A stretch of DNA of 64,000 bases from Tritrichomonas foetus. Taxonomy: Eukaryota; Parabasalia; Tritrichomonadida; Tritrichomonadidae. Below the pieces are notes generated by a model. The model was not told where the DNA came from. It saw nothing but the letters and a program-made list of their open reading frames with translations, and made no database searches. Position numbers and translations under genes: made by a program. This document shows positions 1-11,700 of the stretch, in pieces; position 1 is the stretch's first letter, and every line of letters begins with the position of its first letter. The stretch is from assembly GCA_001839685.1 (NCBI GenBank), contig MLAK01000597.1:26960-90959 (forward strand), written 5' to 3'.

Positions 1-575
1 AAAAAAAAGAATGGTTTCTCTTTTCTGAATAAACTGAAAATTTTGTGATACTTTTTTAAAAAATTCGGACTTTTTCTTTGAATTAGCATGCTGCTTTTTT
101 TCTGAAGAACTAACAAATTTCTTCATAAAAAAAACCAATCTGGAGCACAATGGAAAATTTTCAATAAGAAATTGTTTGATTTATTTATCAAAAAGTTCTC
201 CTGCTCCAGTATCTTTGAATAGTGCTCCAGAATCTTGGGGTATACTTTATGATTTTAAAAAGCCGATAACCTCAGAAAATATGAAATGGTTTCAGAAAAA
301 TAATTATGCATAAATTGAATTCTTTTTCCATTGACTATGATATGAAGCTTGGTGAATTTAATTAGCCTTTGACCAAGGTCTTGATTACTCTCAAAAAGTT
401 TATTTCTCATTCATATGAATCCATTTTATGTGTATTGAGTGACTCATTGCTTTCATAATATACAATATACAATGAACCAACACATTCCAAAATACATTAT
501 AATTTAATTCATCAACTATAAAGTGAAAATACGAAAAAAGCAAATTTTTAAAATAAGATATAATAAATTATGTGC
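1..575. other. AT-rich region, no gene seen
   Basis: No reading frame of convincing length or composition on either strand. The last bases lie just downstream of the interrupted small gene that is read on the minus strand. Confidence 0.5.
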
Positions 576-998
576 TTATTCATCTTTTGGCCTCCTCTTG
601 AAGAATTGACGAGTTCTTTCCCAGCAGGAAGGCTCTTCTGTCACAATTCCTTTCGCAGCATTAATTTCACGATCTAAGTTTTCTAATCATAGTGGTGCTT
701 CAGAAAATCCAATGAACAAAGTATCACTGATCGCTTCAAGTGGTGTTGGTTTCAATAATAAAGTGAAAGCAGCTGTTCCTTTTCCAAAGATTTTTAAAGC
801 ACAATATCCACCAACACTTGTTCCAATGACCGTTGATGCATATGCGTAAAAACCAAAAGTTGTTCCAATCACGCAGGAATTGACAAGTTGACGAGCAATT
901 TTCTTTTTATATGCCATACTCCATCTTTTAGCTCCTTGGCATGCAGGAACACCAAGCATTACACAATAAATAAGTGCATATCTATCAAAAATTCCCAT
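576..998 (-). pseudogene. small putative membrane protein, interrupted by an in-frame TGA
   Basis: The ATG at 998 opens a 103-residue frame ending at TGA (687-689). The same frame stays open for 36 more codons to TAA at 576-578, and the tail is protein-like (basic, ends RRPKDE). Residues 40-85 contain two hydrophobic, glycine-rich stretches (around TTFGFYAYA and GTSVGGYCALKIF) that could be a pair of membrane helices. A TCATT initiator-like sequence lies 6 nt upstream (1004-1008, minus strand), which supports a real transcription start. I do not recognise the family. The TGA could be a recent nonsense mutation, a sequencing error or a natural shorter protein. No seleno-context is evident. Confidence 0.5.
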
Positions 999-1003
999 AA
1001 AGA

Positions 1004-1008
1004 AATGA
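1004..1008 (-). promoter_or_regulatory. initiator-like TCATT before the small membrane-protein gene
   Basis: TCATT matches the TCAYW initiator consensus known from Trichomonas vaginalis and lies a few bases upstream of the ATG at 998. It is inferred from sequence and position only. Confidence 0.35.
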
Positions 1009-1160
1009 ACTATCCTTAAAATGCAACCACCACATCAAATGCAACATGGTGCTGCTCACAAGAAGTGAGTGATCCACTTTTTTTAATGAATCGAAATGCA
1101 TTTGAAATTCCTTCCATTAAACTAGCAAGTGTACATGAACCAAAATTAGGTCCAAAAGCA

Positions 1161-1314
1161 TGTGTTTATTACTTGATGTGTTTATTATTTGATGTGCTTA
1201 TTACTTGATGTGTTTATTACTTGATGTGTTTATTACTTGATGTGTTTATTATTTGATGTGCTTATTACTTGATGTGTTTATTACTTGATGTGTTTATTAC
1301 TTGATGTGTTTGTT
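1161..1314. repeat. 16-bp tandem repeat with 64-bp higher-order order
   Basis: About 9.5 copies of a 16-bp unit (TTTATTACTTGATGTG). Three variants occur: a (as given), b (TTTATTAT...) and c (CTTATTAC...). They follow the order a-b-c-a-a-b-c-a-a, which is a 64-bp higher-order period. The array sits between the divergently read genes at 998 and 1533, in an otherwise gene-free stretch of about 530 bp. Confidence 0.9.
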
Positions 1315-1532
1315 AATCCATTAATGTATCACATACAATGATGAATAAAAACACTCAGTGAATTATTAATAACTGATGTGGGCGTTTTTTTCGACAAGAA
1401 CTGCTCACAAACACGCTATCAACTATATTTAGAAGGAAGTGAAAAGATCAACTTGCGTATATTTCGACAATTATTGAAACTCACTGAGATATCTTTTATG
1501 ACAAATTCATTGATGTAAAGTATTGAAAAGGA

Positions 1533-2288
1533 ATGACGGTTCATAAAAACGATATGGTCAAATTCAGGTCAATTTCAAGTTTGTGTGCGTTTAAAAATAA
1601 AATGTATGAGACAGATGATAAAAGACTGCAAGAGTGGATTCAGCGAGATTTAGCCGAAAACATGGCTCTCAGCGAATTTCAAGATGAAGATAATGCTTTA
1701 TCATCACAGCCAAAATCTCAGAATACTTTATTACCCAAATTTCGAATTGAAGGGAAGACGAATAAATTTAAATCACGCAAACAGAAAGAAATTATTTCAA
1801 TCCCTGAAACAAAGATCCAGCAACTAAAAGATATGATGGTCCAAATTGAAGAAGTTACCAAGCAAATTGAGCAAGAGAAAAAGAAAATCGCTATTTTACA
1901 GGGATCGAACGCCCAATCGCATCGCGAATTACTTGAGACCAAACAAAGGCTCAGCCAGATTAAAACGGAGGTCGAAGATACAAAATTGGCTCATCTCAAA
2001 AAACTCGAGGAAGTTCGACTTGTTCAAGAAAAAGTGAAAAAGGAGGAAGATCGAAGTCGAAAAGCCAGGTCCAAAATTGCACAGAAAAAGATTCAAGCCG
2101 AAGAAGAATTGAAAAGTCTTGAAAAAGAATTCAATGATTTACAGGCCGATTATAAAGAATTCAAAAGGAAGCGGAAAACAGATAAACAAAAACTCGAAGC
2201 AAAAGTTGCTGAAACAAAACTCCAAAATTCCAAACTTAAAGAACAATTGCATCAAATTGAAATCGAGCTCGCAAAAGCGGAATGGTGA
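1533..2288 (+). CDS. coiled-coil protein, 251 residues
   Basis: The N-terminal 85 residues are mixed in composition. From about residue 90 to the end the chain is almost entirely charged heptad sequence rich in K, E, Q and L, typical of a long parallel coiled coil. No signal peptide, membrane segment or catalytic motif is visible. The ATG at 1533 is the first in frame, and a TCATT initiator-like site lies about 22 nt upstream (1507-1511). It converges with the giant coiled-coil gene, leaving a T-rich 422-bp spacer. Function is unknown; a structural or flagellar/cytoskeletal role is only a guess from composition. Confidence 0.8.
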   Translation: MTVHKNDMVKFRSISSLCAFKNKMYETDDKRLQEWIQRDLAENMALSEFQDEDNALSSQPKSQNTLLPKFRIEGKTNKFKSRKQKEIISIPETKIQQLKDMMVQIEEVTKQIEQEKKKIAILQGSNAQSHRELLETKQRLSQIKTEVEDTKLAHLKKLEEVRLVQEKVKKEEDRSRKARSKIAQKKIQAEEELKSLEKEFNDLQADYKEFKRKRKTDKQKLEAKVAETKLQNSKLKEQLHQIEIELAKAEW

Positions 2289-2710
2289 TTTGATGTTCAT
2301 GCTAATGAATACATTCATAATAATTTGTTTGTTTTTAGTAAAATATATTTTTTCGATCTCTTTTCATCATTTTTTTGTTTTTCTTTTCATCATTTTTTTT
2401 TTTTTTTTTATTTGTACTTCTAATTTTAATACAATAAAAAAGAAATGAAAAATGTCAATAATGCAGCTTCAATACTTAAAAAAAATCTTGCTTTATCATT
2501 TTGACTCGATAAATTTATAAATTTTGACTCATTAAAAGAAGAATTCGTTTGTATACAAATGAATAGAGGAAAAATATATGGAAAAAACAAAAACAGGAAA
2601 ATATATGATATAATTTCTAAATATTTACATATACATAAATGGGATAAATATGATATCTTTTGATACTGTTACTACTATTACTATATTAACAATATCATTT
2701 AATAATATAA
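2289..2710. other. intergenic spacer between convergent genes
   Basis: T-rich on the plus strand, including an uninterrupted T run near 2392-2409. It is probably the 3' processing region of both convergent genes. No gene is supported. Confidence 0.5.
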
Positions 2711-5700
2711 TTATTCATGAATATCAAATAGTTTCATTCCGGATCGCATATTTTTTTCATTGTTCTCTTCACTGCTATCGTCATCGCTTTGCGTTTTTAA
2801 ATAAATTGTTTCTGTTTTCTTCGAAAAAGAATTTCGTGTTTTATCATTTTGTTTCTTTACAAGTCTATGAATTTCATCAACTCTTTTTTCTCTTTCTTCA
2901 TAGATTTTTTTAATAATGATAATCATTTTTTGAATTTGGTATAATTGCTCTTTTATATCCAAATCAGTAACCATTTCTTTTTCAACTTCGTGGTTTTTGA
3001 AGTATTGATTCATTACTTCTGGATTCATTGATCTAAGTTCATTTCTAATGTGAGAAAGAAGTTGTCCAATTGTTTTCGACGGTTTCAAAGAAACCAAATT
3101 TTGATGCTCACTAAATTCCAAATTTAAACAGCGCGAATTCAATTCATCAGAGCTCGTATCATTTGTGCTTGAAGTGTTTTGAGTGAGTGTTTGGAGTTTC
3201 ATTTGAGTGAAAATGATGTTTAAAATAGTGTATGGATTGTATTTAGAGTTTTTAAGGAGTTCTTTGTTCAGTTTTCTTAAATAATCAAAAACTTCTTTTG
3301 GTGATTCATTTAATTTTTCATTTAATGTTTTTATATTCTTTTCAAGGGCTTCACACCTAGGAAGTGCAGAACGAAGTTGTCCTGTTTTGGTTTTCAGTTT
3401 CTTTTTGTATTTTTCCAATTCTTTGTTTCTTTCTTCTAATTCTCCCTTCAATGCGTCAATTGTATCTTTTAAGTTAACATCAACATCACTTTTTGCTTCA
3501 TTTTCACTTTTCGTGCTATTTTTTTCGTCGTTTTTAGATTTAGATTCGGTTTTAGATTTAGCTTCAGTTTTAGATTTGTGATTGTGGAATTTAGTGTTCT
3601 TGTGGAGTAATTTAACCAATGCATGAATTCTTGATTCAAGTTTTGAAATTTGAATTGATTTTTCTTCAAGCAAATTTTGAAGGTCAATTTTTTCTTGGTT
3701 TTCTCTGGATGAAATTTGGTCCATTGCTGTTTTCAAATTTGAAACTTCCAAATTCTTTCTTTCAGAAATTTCATGCTCTATTTTCAGTTTCTCAAACGAT
3801 GAACGAAGATCAGCAAATTGATAATTTTTCTCATGAATCACATTTTGTAATTCTTCTTTTTCTTTTTGAGCTTTCGCACATATACTCTTTAATTCTGCTT
3901 GCAATTGGGAAATTTGTGCATCTTTTTTTCTAATATTTGCAGATTCATTACGCCGAATTGAACACACGGATTTTTGAAGTTCTGCAATTTGATTTGATTT
4001 TGATTTCGTTAAATCGTGAATTGACTTTTTCAGTTTGTTGATTTTTTCATCAGTTGAGTTTTTCTCTTGTTTGAATTTGTTTTCAATTTCGATGATTTCT
4101 TCTTCTTTTTTCACTAACATATCTTGATTTTGTTTGATTTTTTCTTGGTTTTGGATGTTTTGCTCAATGAGTTGTTGGTTTTGATTTAGAATTTCTTCGT
4201 TTGTTTGTTTTACTTGTGAAATTTCAAGATTTTTTTGATTGATTTCAATTTCTTGTTGTTTTCTTAGTATTTGTAGCTTTTCGTCATTTTGTTTATTGAG
4301 CTGTTGAATTTCAGCCTCTTTCTGTTGATAGATTTCTTTCTTTATATTTTCGAGTTCTTCTTGTTTTTGAGCTTCAATTTTATCTTTCTGTTGTAAAACT
4401 ATATTCATTTCGTTTTTAATCTTTTCAAGTTCTAATCTGTATGATTTCTTTTCTTTTTCAGAAGTTCTTTTGAGCTTTTTGATTGCGGATAAATATTTGG
4501 AATTGATATTTAATTGTTCAGTTAAACTTAAATTCAAATTTTCGATCTCTTTATCTTGATTTTCTTTGATTTCAGTGAATTTGTTTGTCAAACTTTTTAT
4601 TTCTTCTTCTTGTTGCCTGGAAAAATTGGAAATAACTTCTTCTTTGTAGGCAATAGAAGCTTTCAATTTGATTATTTCGTCTTCACTTTCCTTTTGAATT
4701 GAATTTCGTGAGTTCTTCATGGATTTCACTTTTGATTTGAGATTTTCAATTTTTTCATTTTGAGTTTTGATTAAATCTTCTTTCATGGCGGTCAAATGTG
4801 TCAATTCATTGAATTTTTCTGCTTCTTTCACCAATTTACTGTTTTCATCAACGAACTTGGCATTTTCATCTTTCAGGCGGGAATTCTCACTCTTAAGATT
4901 TGAGTTTTCTGTTAATATTTGAATGTTTAGATTTTTATGTTTAGAATTTTTACTTTTGAGATTCGAATTTTCATCTTTCAGAATTGTATTTTCACCTTTA
5001 AGGTGATAATTTTCGGTTCTCAAATTCGAGTTTTCGCTTTTGAAATTGGAATTTTCATCTTTTAGAAGTGAATTGTCATTCTTAAGATTAGTATTCTCAA
5101 CTAATAAGCCAGCATTTACATTCTTAAGGCTATCGTTCTCAGTTTTGAAATCAGAATTTTCTGTTACCAAGCTAAGGTTTTCTTTTTTAATCAAAGATAA
5201 TGTATAGGATTGTTCTTCTAACTCATTTTGAAGAATATTCATCTTTCCTTTCGTTTGATCCAATTCATTCTGGAGGTTAGAAGCTAACTGATCATTTGTT
5301 TGTGATAATTCAGAATTCTGTTCGAGTTTAGAATTCAATATTTCCAATTGATCAGATAAATCAATGATTTTTTGAGTTAACTCTGCTTTTTGATCGACTT
5401 CATTTTGAAGTTTTTCATTTAATTCCTGGATTTCAATCATTTGAGCTTCTTTCATTCTTTTTATTGCAATTTCTTTCTTCGCTTTAATATCTTGAAGTCT
5501 TACATCAAGTTTTTGTATTCTTGCTGTTTTATCATTCAATTCATTTTGTAATTGAACATGACTTGTTACAACTTCTTCCATTTTACGAAGTTTTCTGTGA
5601 AGTTGTTGAATAGTTTTAGCATTTTCTTCATACTTCATAGTTTTTTCGAGTTGAATTTGTATTACATTTTCGAGTTTTGTTTTCTCATCAGATAATGATT

Positions 5701-8700
5701 TGTTTAATTCAATTTGATTCTGAAGTTCTTCCTGTGTCTCAATTAATTTATATTTAAGTGCTTTAGTTTCATTTAACAATGATTGAAGTCCATCTATTGC
5801 AATTTGAGAAGTTGTGCTTTGATTATTTAATTCTTCAATTTCCATTTTTAGATCTTTAAGTTGAGATTGGAGACCCACAGCAGTATTTTCTTTATTTTGG
5901 ATAATGACATTTAACGATTTTAATTCATTTTCTTTTTCAGTCATTTGATATTTCAAACGATCAACTTCAGTATTTGTTAACTCAAATTTTGTTTCTAGTT
6001 TTTGATAGTCATTTTGACTCTTATTTAATTCGGCTTTGAGTTGAGAAAGCTCTAGTTCATTGTTCCTTAAAGTCTTGATGTGCTCATTCAATTTTTGAAT
6101 TATTTCATTTTTTTCTTTTTCTGAATTTGTTAATTGAATTTCAATTTCCAATTTGGAATTGCTTAAATTAACCAAATTTTTGTTCTTAGTTTCTAAAGAT
6201 GAAGAAAGATTGTTAAATTTCTGTTCTGAAATATCAAGCGATCTTTTGAGATATTCAATTTGTTTGAGACTTTCATTTTGAATGAACTTTATTTCATTAT
6301 TAGCAGCAAGTGATGATTCAAGTTGTTGTTTCAATAAACAATTTTCTTCATTTTTATTCTCGATTTCTATTTTTTGAGATTTCAATAATTCTTTGAGGGT
6401 TTGAAGTTCATTTTGAGCAATTTTTACATCATTCAACAAATTTTGTTCTTTAGAATTCAGGCTATTCTCTTTTGGCTGGTTTTTATGGCTTTGTTCTAGC
6501 TGTGATTTCATTCTTTCAATTTCACTGTTTTTACTTGATTCAGAAAGTTGCATTTCATTAATCTGCGACATTAATTTTGCATTTTGAATTGATAAAATTT
6601 CTTTTTGGTTTTCGACTTCATTCAATTGAAGCTCAAGTTGAGTTACATGTTCTTGAATTTCTTGCTTAGTTCTTTCTAAATTATGTGAAGCTTCAATTGC
6701 ATGATTAGTTTTGGTATTCCAAATGCTAATTTCACTGTTCTTCTTTGTTAATTCAAGAGAAAGTTTTGAAACACTTGATTTCAATTCATTATTACTTTTC
6801 TTGAGATTTTCAATTTGCTCTTTCATTTCTTTTTCTCGATTTTGGCTAATCTTCTTTGAATGAAGCATTTCATCTTCTTTCAATTTAGAAATTTGAGAAA
6901 TTTGTGCATTTAAATTGTTCTCTAAATTCGTGTTTTCTCTCTGTAAATTAACAATTTCGAGTTGACTTTCTTTTTGAAGATTGAGAATGTTATGTTTTAA
7001 TTCTTCAATTTCTTTATTTTTAAGCGTCAGTTGATTATTCAATTTATCAAGTTTGGATTCTGTTTCAATAAGTTTTGAATTAATATGATTCAAATCATTT
7101 TCAGATTTGTTTAATTTTGACTCAACTTCATTTTTTGAGATGGAAGTTGAATTATTTTCTTCAATTAAATCATTTATTCTAGAAGAAAGTGTATTAATTT
7201 GGTGAATAAAAGAAGAAACTTCGTCACTTTTCTGAGTTAATAGATTTTTAATTTGTTTGTTAGCTTCAATGTGAGAATTATTTTCTTTCTTAAGTGAGGA
7301 GAAATCATTTTTAATCGAATTTATTTCTTCTTCTTTTTGCTTCAAAGTTTGAGCAATTTCAAATTCCCTATTAACTAATTTAGCTTTAATTTTATTAATT
7401 TCTTCATCTTTTTCAAAAAGTTGTGATTTCAAATCATTTTGAACCTCTATATTACTTGTGATATCGCTTAATGCTTTTTGGTAATTATTATTAAGATCGC
7501 TGATTTCTTCATCTTTCTTTGAAAGTTGGTGATGATGTTTCAATTCTGCTTTACTGAATGATTTCTTTATTTCATCAAGCTCCACGCTCTTTTGAAGAAG
7601 TTCTTGTTTCATATTATTTTTATGTTGATTTATTTCCTGGTCTTTTTCATGTAGTTGGGTTTCAAGCATTTGAATTCGTTGTGATTGTTGTTTAGCTTGC
7701 TTCTCCGATGATAAAAGATTAATTTTCATTTCTTCAAATTCTTCTCTCATAATCTGCTTCTCTTGTTGGAACTTCAATTGTATATCAATCAATTGTTGAT
7801 TTAAAGAAGCAATTTCTTCATCTTTCAGATTTATTTGTTGAATGAACTCTGATCGTTTTGAATTCATTTGAGTTTGAATTGTAGAAATTTCTTCATTTTT
7901 AGTAATGATTAGTTTTTGGTGATCCTGCTTAATTGCTTTAATATTCTGCTCTCTTTGTGAAAGCTGGTCATGCAATTGTTTATGTAATTGTTCATTTTGA
8001 TTAATCAAATTTTGTAATGATTCATTTTTCATTTTAATTTCTGCAATTTCTTCATCTTTATCATTTATTTGTTTAATATATTGCGATTTTGCTAATGAAT
8101 TGTTCATCGCTGCTTTAGTAAGCTCGCTTTCTTTGGCTTGAATTTGATGTTGGAATTCTTGTTTGAGTGACACAATAGAATTCTCCTTTTCAGTTAATTG
8201 TTTTTGCATTGAATTAATTGCTTGCTTGGAGTTGTCAAGTTTCCTTTGATAAGAAGCAATTTCCAGCTTATATTCATTTGCTGCCATATCCATTTTTTGG
8301 ATTGTTTGTAGGTGTTCTGATTTTTCAAGATCAAGTTGATGTGATAAAGTTATGATTTCTTCATCTTTAGAGTGAATTTGTTTTTGATATTCAATTTTCA
8401 GATTAGATAGTTCTCCATTACTGTCTAAAATTGCTTTTTGGAGCTCCTCTTGTTTTTCAACCACTAATTTTTCTTTTTGCTGAATTATTTGATTTAGTTT
8501 CTCTTGATCAACAAGATTTTGTTTTTTGACAATCTCAATTTCTCGATCTTTATCGGAAATATATTGACTAAATTCATTGCTTTTAGAATCATTTTGCTGT
8601 TTATATGTTTCAATTAATTTATCTTTTTCGTTAAGTTGGGATTCAAGTGATTCAATAAGATTTATTTGTTGTTTATTTTGTTTTTCTAAGGAAGAAATAT

Positions 8701-11700
8701 TAAGATTAATTTTTTCAATTTCATCATCTTTCTTTTGCTTTTCTTGTTGAAATTCAGACATTTTTTCAGAAAGTTGTTGTTTTAATGAAGAAATTTCATC
8801 ATCTTTGATTTTATTTTGCTCAGTTAATATAGTAATATTCTTTTGAACATTTAACATTTTATAATTAGTATCAGTAATTTCGTCAATTTTTTGTTGTAGA
8901 GATTTTTGCATTTCAATAGATTTTTCGGTATTTATTTGCTTAAGTTTTGAAATTTCTTCCTCTTTGAGAATAATTTGTTGTCTTGATTCCACGTTAATTT
9001 GCCTTATTTCTTCATCTTTCTTTTGTAATGCCTGCTTGTGGTCAATTAAAGCAGAGTTTATCTGTTGTTTAATTGTAGCATTTTCTTCATTCTTTTGAAG
9101 AATTTGATTTTGAAGTTCCTCAATCTTTTGTATTTGTTGCTTGTGTTTTTCAATTAACGCAGTGTTTTCATTTTTCATAAATATGATTTCTTCGTCTTTT
9201 GAATTAAGTTTGCTTCGATTATCAGATTGAAGTAAATTAATTTGAAGTTTAAGAGAATTTATTTCTTCATCTTTTTGACAAATTTGCTGGGTTAAATCTT
9301 TTCTAAGATTGGTCATTTCAGAACTCTTTTTCACAATTAGTTCATTGAGATCATCAAATTTCTTTTGACTTTGAGTCAATTTATTTTGTAAAGATGAAAC
9401 AGTGAATTTAGATGAAGAAATTTGTTCTTCCTTTTGCCTTATTTGGTCAATGCACTCATTCTGTTTATCAGCAAGTTGCTGTTTAATAGAAAGGATTTCT
9501 TCATCTTTTGCAGATAATTGCTTTTGGAAATCGAGTTTTAGAGAAGCCAATTTTTTATTATGCTGACTATTTACTTCCTGCGATTCTAATTGAAGTTTAT
9601 TAACTTGTTGTCTCAGTATCATGATTTCATTATTCTTTTGGTCAATTTGTTGAGAAAGTTCGCCTTTTGATAAAGAAATTTCATTTGTTTCTTGAAGATA
9701 TTTATTTTGAGTTTGATCTAACTTCTTCTGGAGGGACTCATTATATAATTTATATTCAGAAATTTCTTCATCTTTTTGATGAATTTTAGAATTCAGTAAA
9801 CCATTTTGTTTTTGATATTGATCAACTTGCATTTGGATATTAGAGAGACTTAGTTTATAATCATTAATAATATTATCTTTTTGAATCATTTGTTGCTGAT
9901 ATTCTTGATTCTTTTTCAAGATTTCAGCCATTTCTTCTTCTTTGTTTGTTAAATTTAATTTAAATTCTAATTGATTGGAATTTATTTGCCTCTTTAAAGA
10001 AATAATTGCTTCTTCTTGTTCATGTGCCTGCTGCTCATACTCTTTCTTAAGACAAATCAATTCATTTCCTTTTCCAGTGATCTGAACTTGTAAAGCATTT
10101 AATTCGTCCTTGAGTGTAAAAATTTCTTTATCTTTTGATGTGATTTGTTGTTTCATTAGGGAAATTTGTTGTTTTAATTCAGTTTGATTAGATGTGGCTT
10201 CAAGAGAAGTTTTCTTGTGCTTATCAAGTAGAGAGGCAATTTGATTTTCTTTGCTTGAACATTTTTCTGATGTTTCAACTAACTCTGATTGAGTTGAATT
10301 TAATTTCATAGTTAGTTTCGTAATTTCAGAACATTTATCTTGATATTGCTGATTGACACTTTCATTTGACTTTTGTAAATCAGTGATTCTCTGTTTCAAT
10401 TGTATAATTTCATGTTTAGCATTTTCAAATTGAAATTCGAACTGTTTAACTTCAAAAGATTTCTGTTGTTCTTCATTGATTTTATTTTGATAGTTAATAT
10501 TTAACGAAACAGTATCAGCTAATTCTTTTTGAATTGAATCAAGTTTCATTGTTAAGTTATTCTTTTCTGTGATTAAAGATTGTTCATTGTTTTTCAATTC
10601 TTCAAATTGTTTTTTTGTTTCTTGAAGGGATTTTCTTAATGAATGCAATTCTTTATCTTTTTGCTCATTTTGATAAGAAGCAGAATTTAATTGTAATGAA
10701 ATTTGTTGTTTTTCTTTTTCTTTTTCAAAAATTTGATTTTTAAGAGTTTCCATAAGTTGTTTATTGCTACTATTTTCTTCATTTTTTCTTCCTAGTTCCT
10801 CTGAAAGATGGGAATTTGTCTTACGCATTTCTTCAATTTTGCTTGTCAAATCAGAGATTTCAATATTGGATTGACTTGATAAACTTTCAACTTTCAAAAT
10901 ATTTGATCGTAATAGGTTATTTTCTTCTTGAATTTGATTAAGCTGTTGTTGAGCAATTGTAACTTTTTGAGCAACAAGTGAATATTCATTTTCTTTTTGT
11001 TGTATATCCAACTGTAATTCAGATATTTGCTTATTTAAATCTTTTTTAATAGTTGTGCTTAATTCTTCGGTTTGCATTTTAGCTTGAGAAATTTCTTGGA
11101 TTTCTTTTTCTTTCAAAGACAATTTTTTAGTTATTTGAGCAATCTCTGATTTTGATTTTTCGATTTCTTGTGAAAGTAGATTTTCATATTGAATTTTGAT
11201 TTGATTAATTTCTTCTTGATGACGTTTTTGAATGTCATTGAAGGCAGAGTCTTTTTCAGAGATAGATTGATCTTTTTCATTAATTTGTTTGCGTAGTTCA
11301 GAATTCTGCTGTGAAAGATTTTTCAGTTTCGCATTAAAGTTAGATTCAGCTTCATGAATTCTTTTTTCTAACTCACTCAAATTTTTATGAAGTTTCTTAT
11401 TTTCTTCATCTTTTTTAGCAACTGTAATTTGTGTTTCTTCCTTTAGCTGCCTTTCTTGTTCCATGTTCTGTATTTTCAATGTATTTACATTAGTTATAAG
11501 TAATTCATTCGACTTCAATGCGTTCATGAGTTCACTGTTCTTCTTATTGATTTCTTGCATTAAACTATCTTCAGATTCTTTTGATTTCTTTTCAAGATCA
11601 GATAAAGAATGCTTTAATGATTCGATCTCATTTGTCTTGAATGAAATATCTTTTACAAGTTCATTTAAGCGAACTTTATTCACAGTTATTTCATTTCGAA

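Noticed and set aside
687..689. Selenocysteine or reassigned TGA in the small membrane protein
   Set aside because: Other genes in the window end normally at TGA (for example 27959-27961), no hairpin element was recognised, and trichomonads are not known to use selenocysteine.
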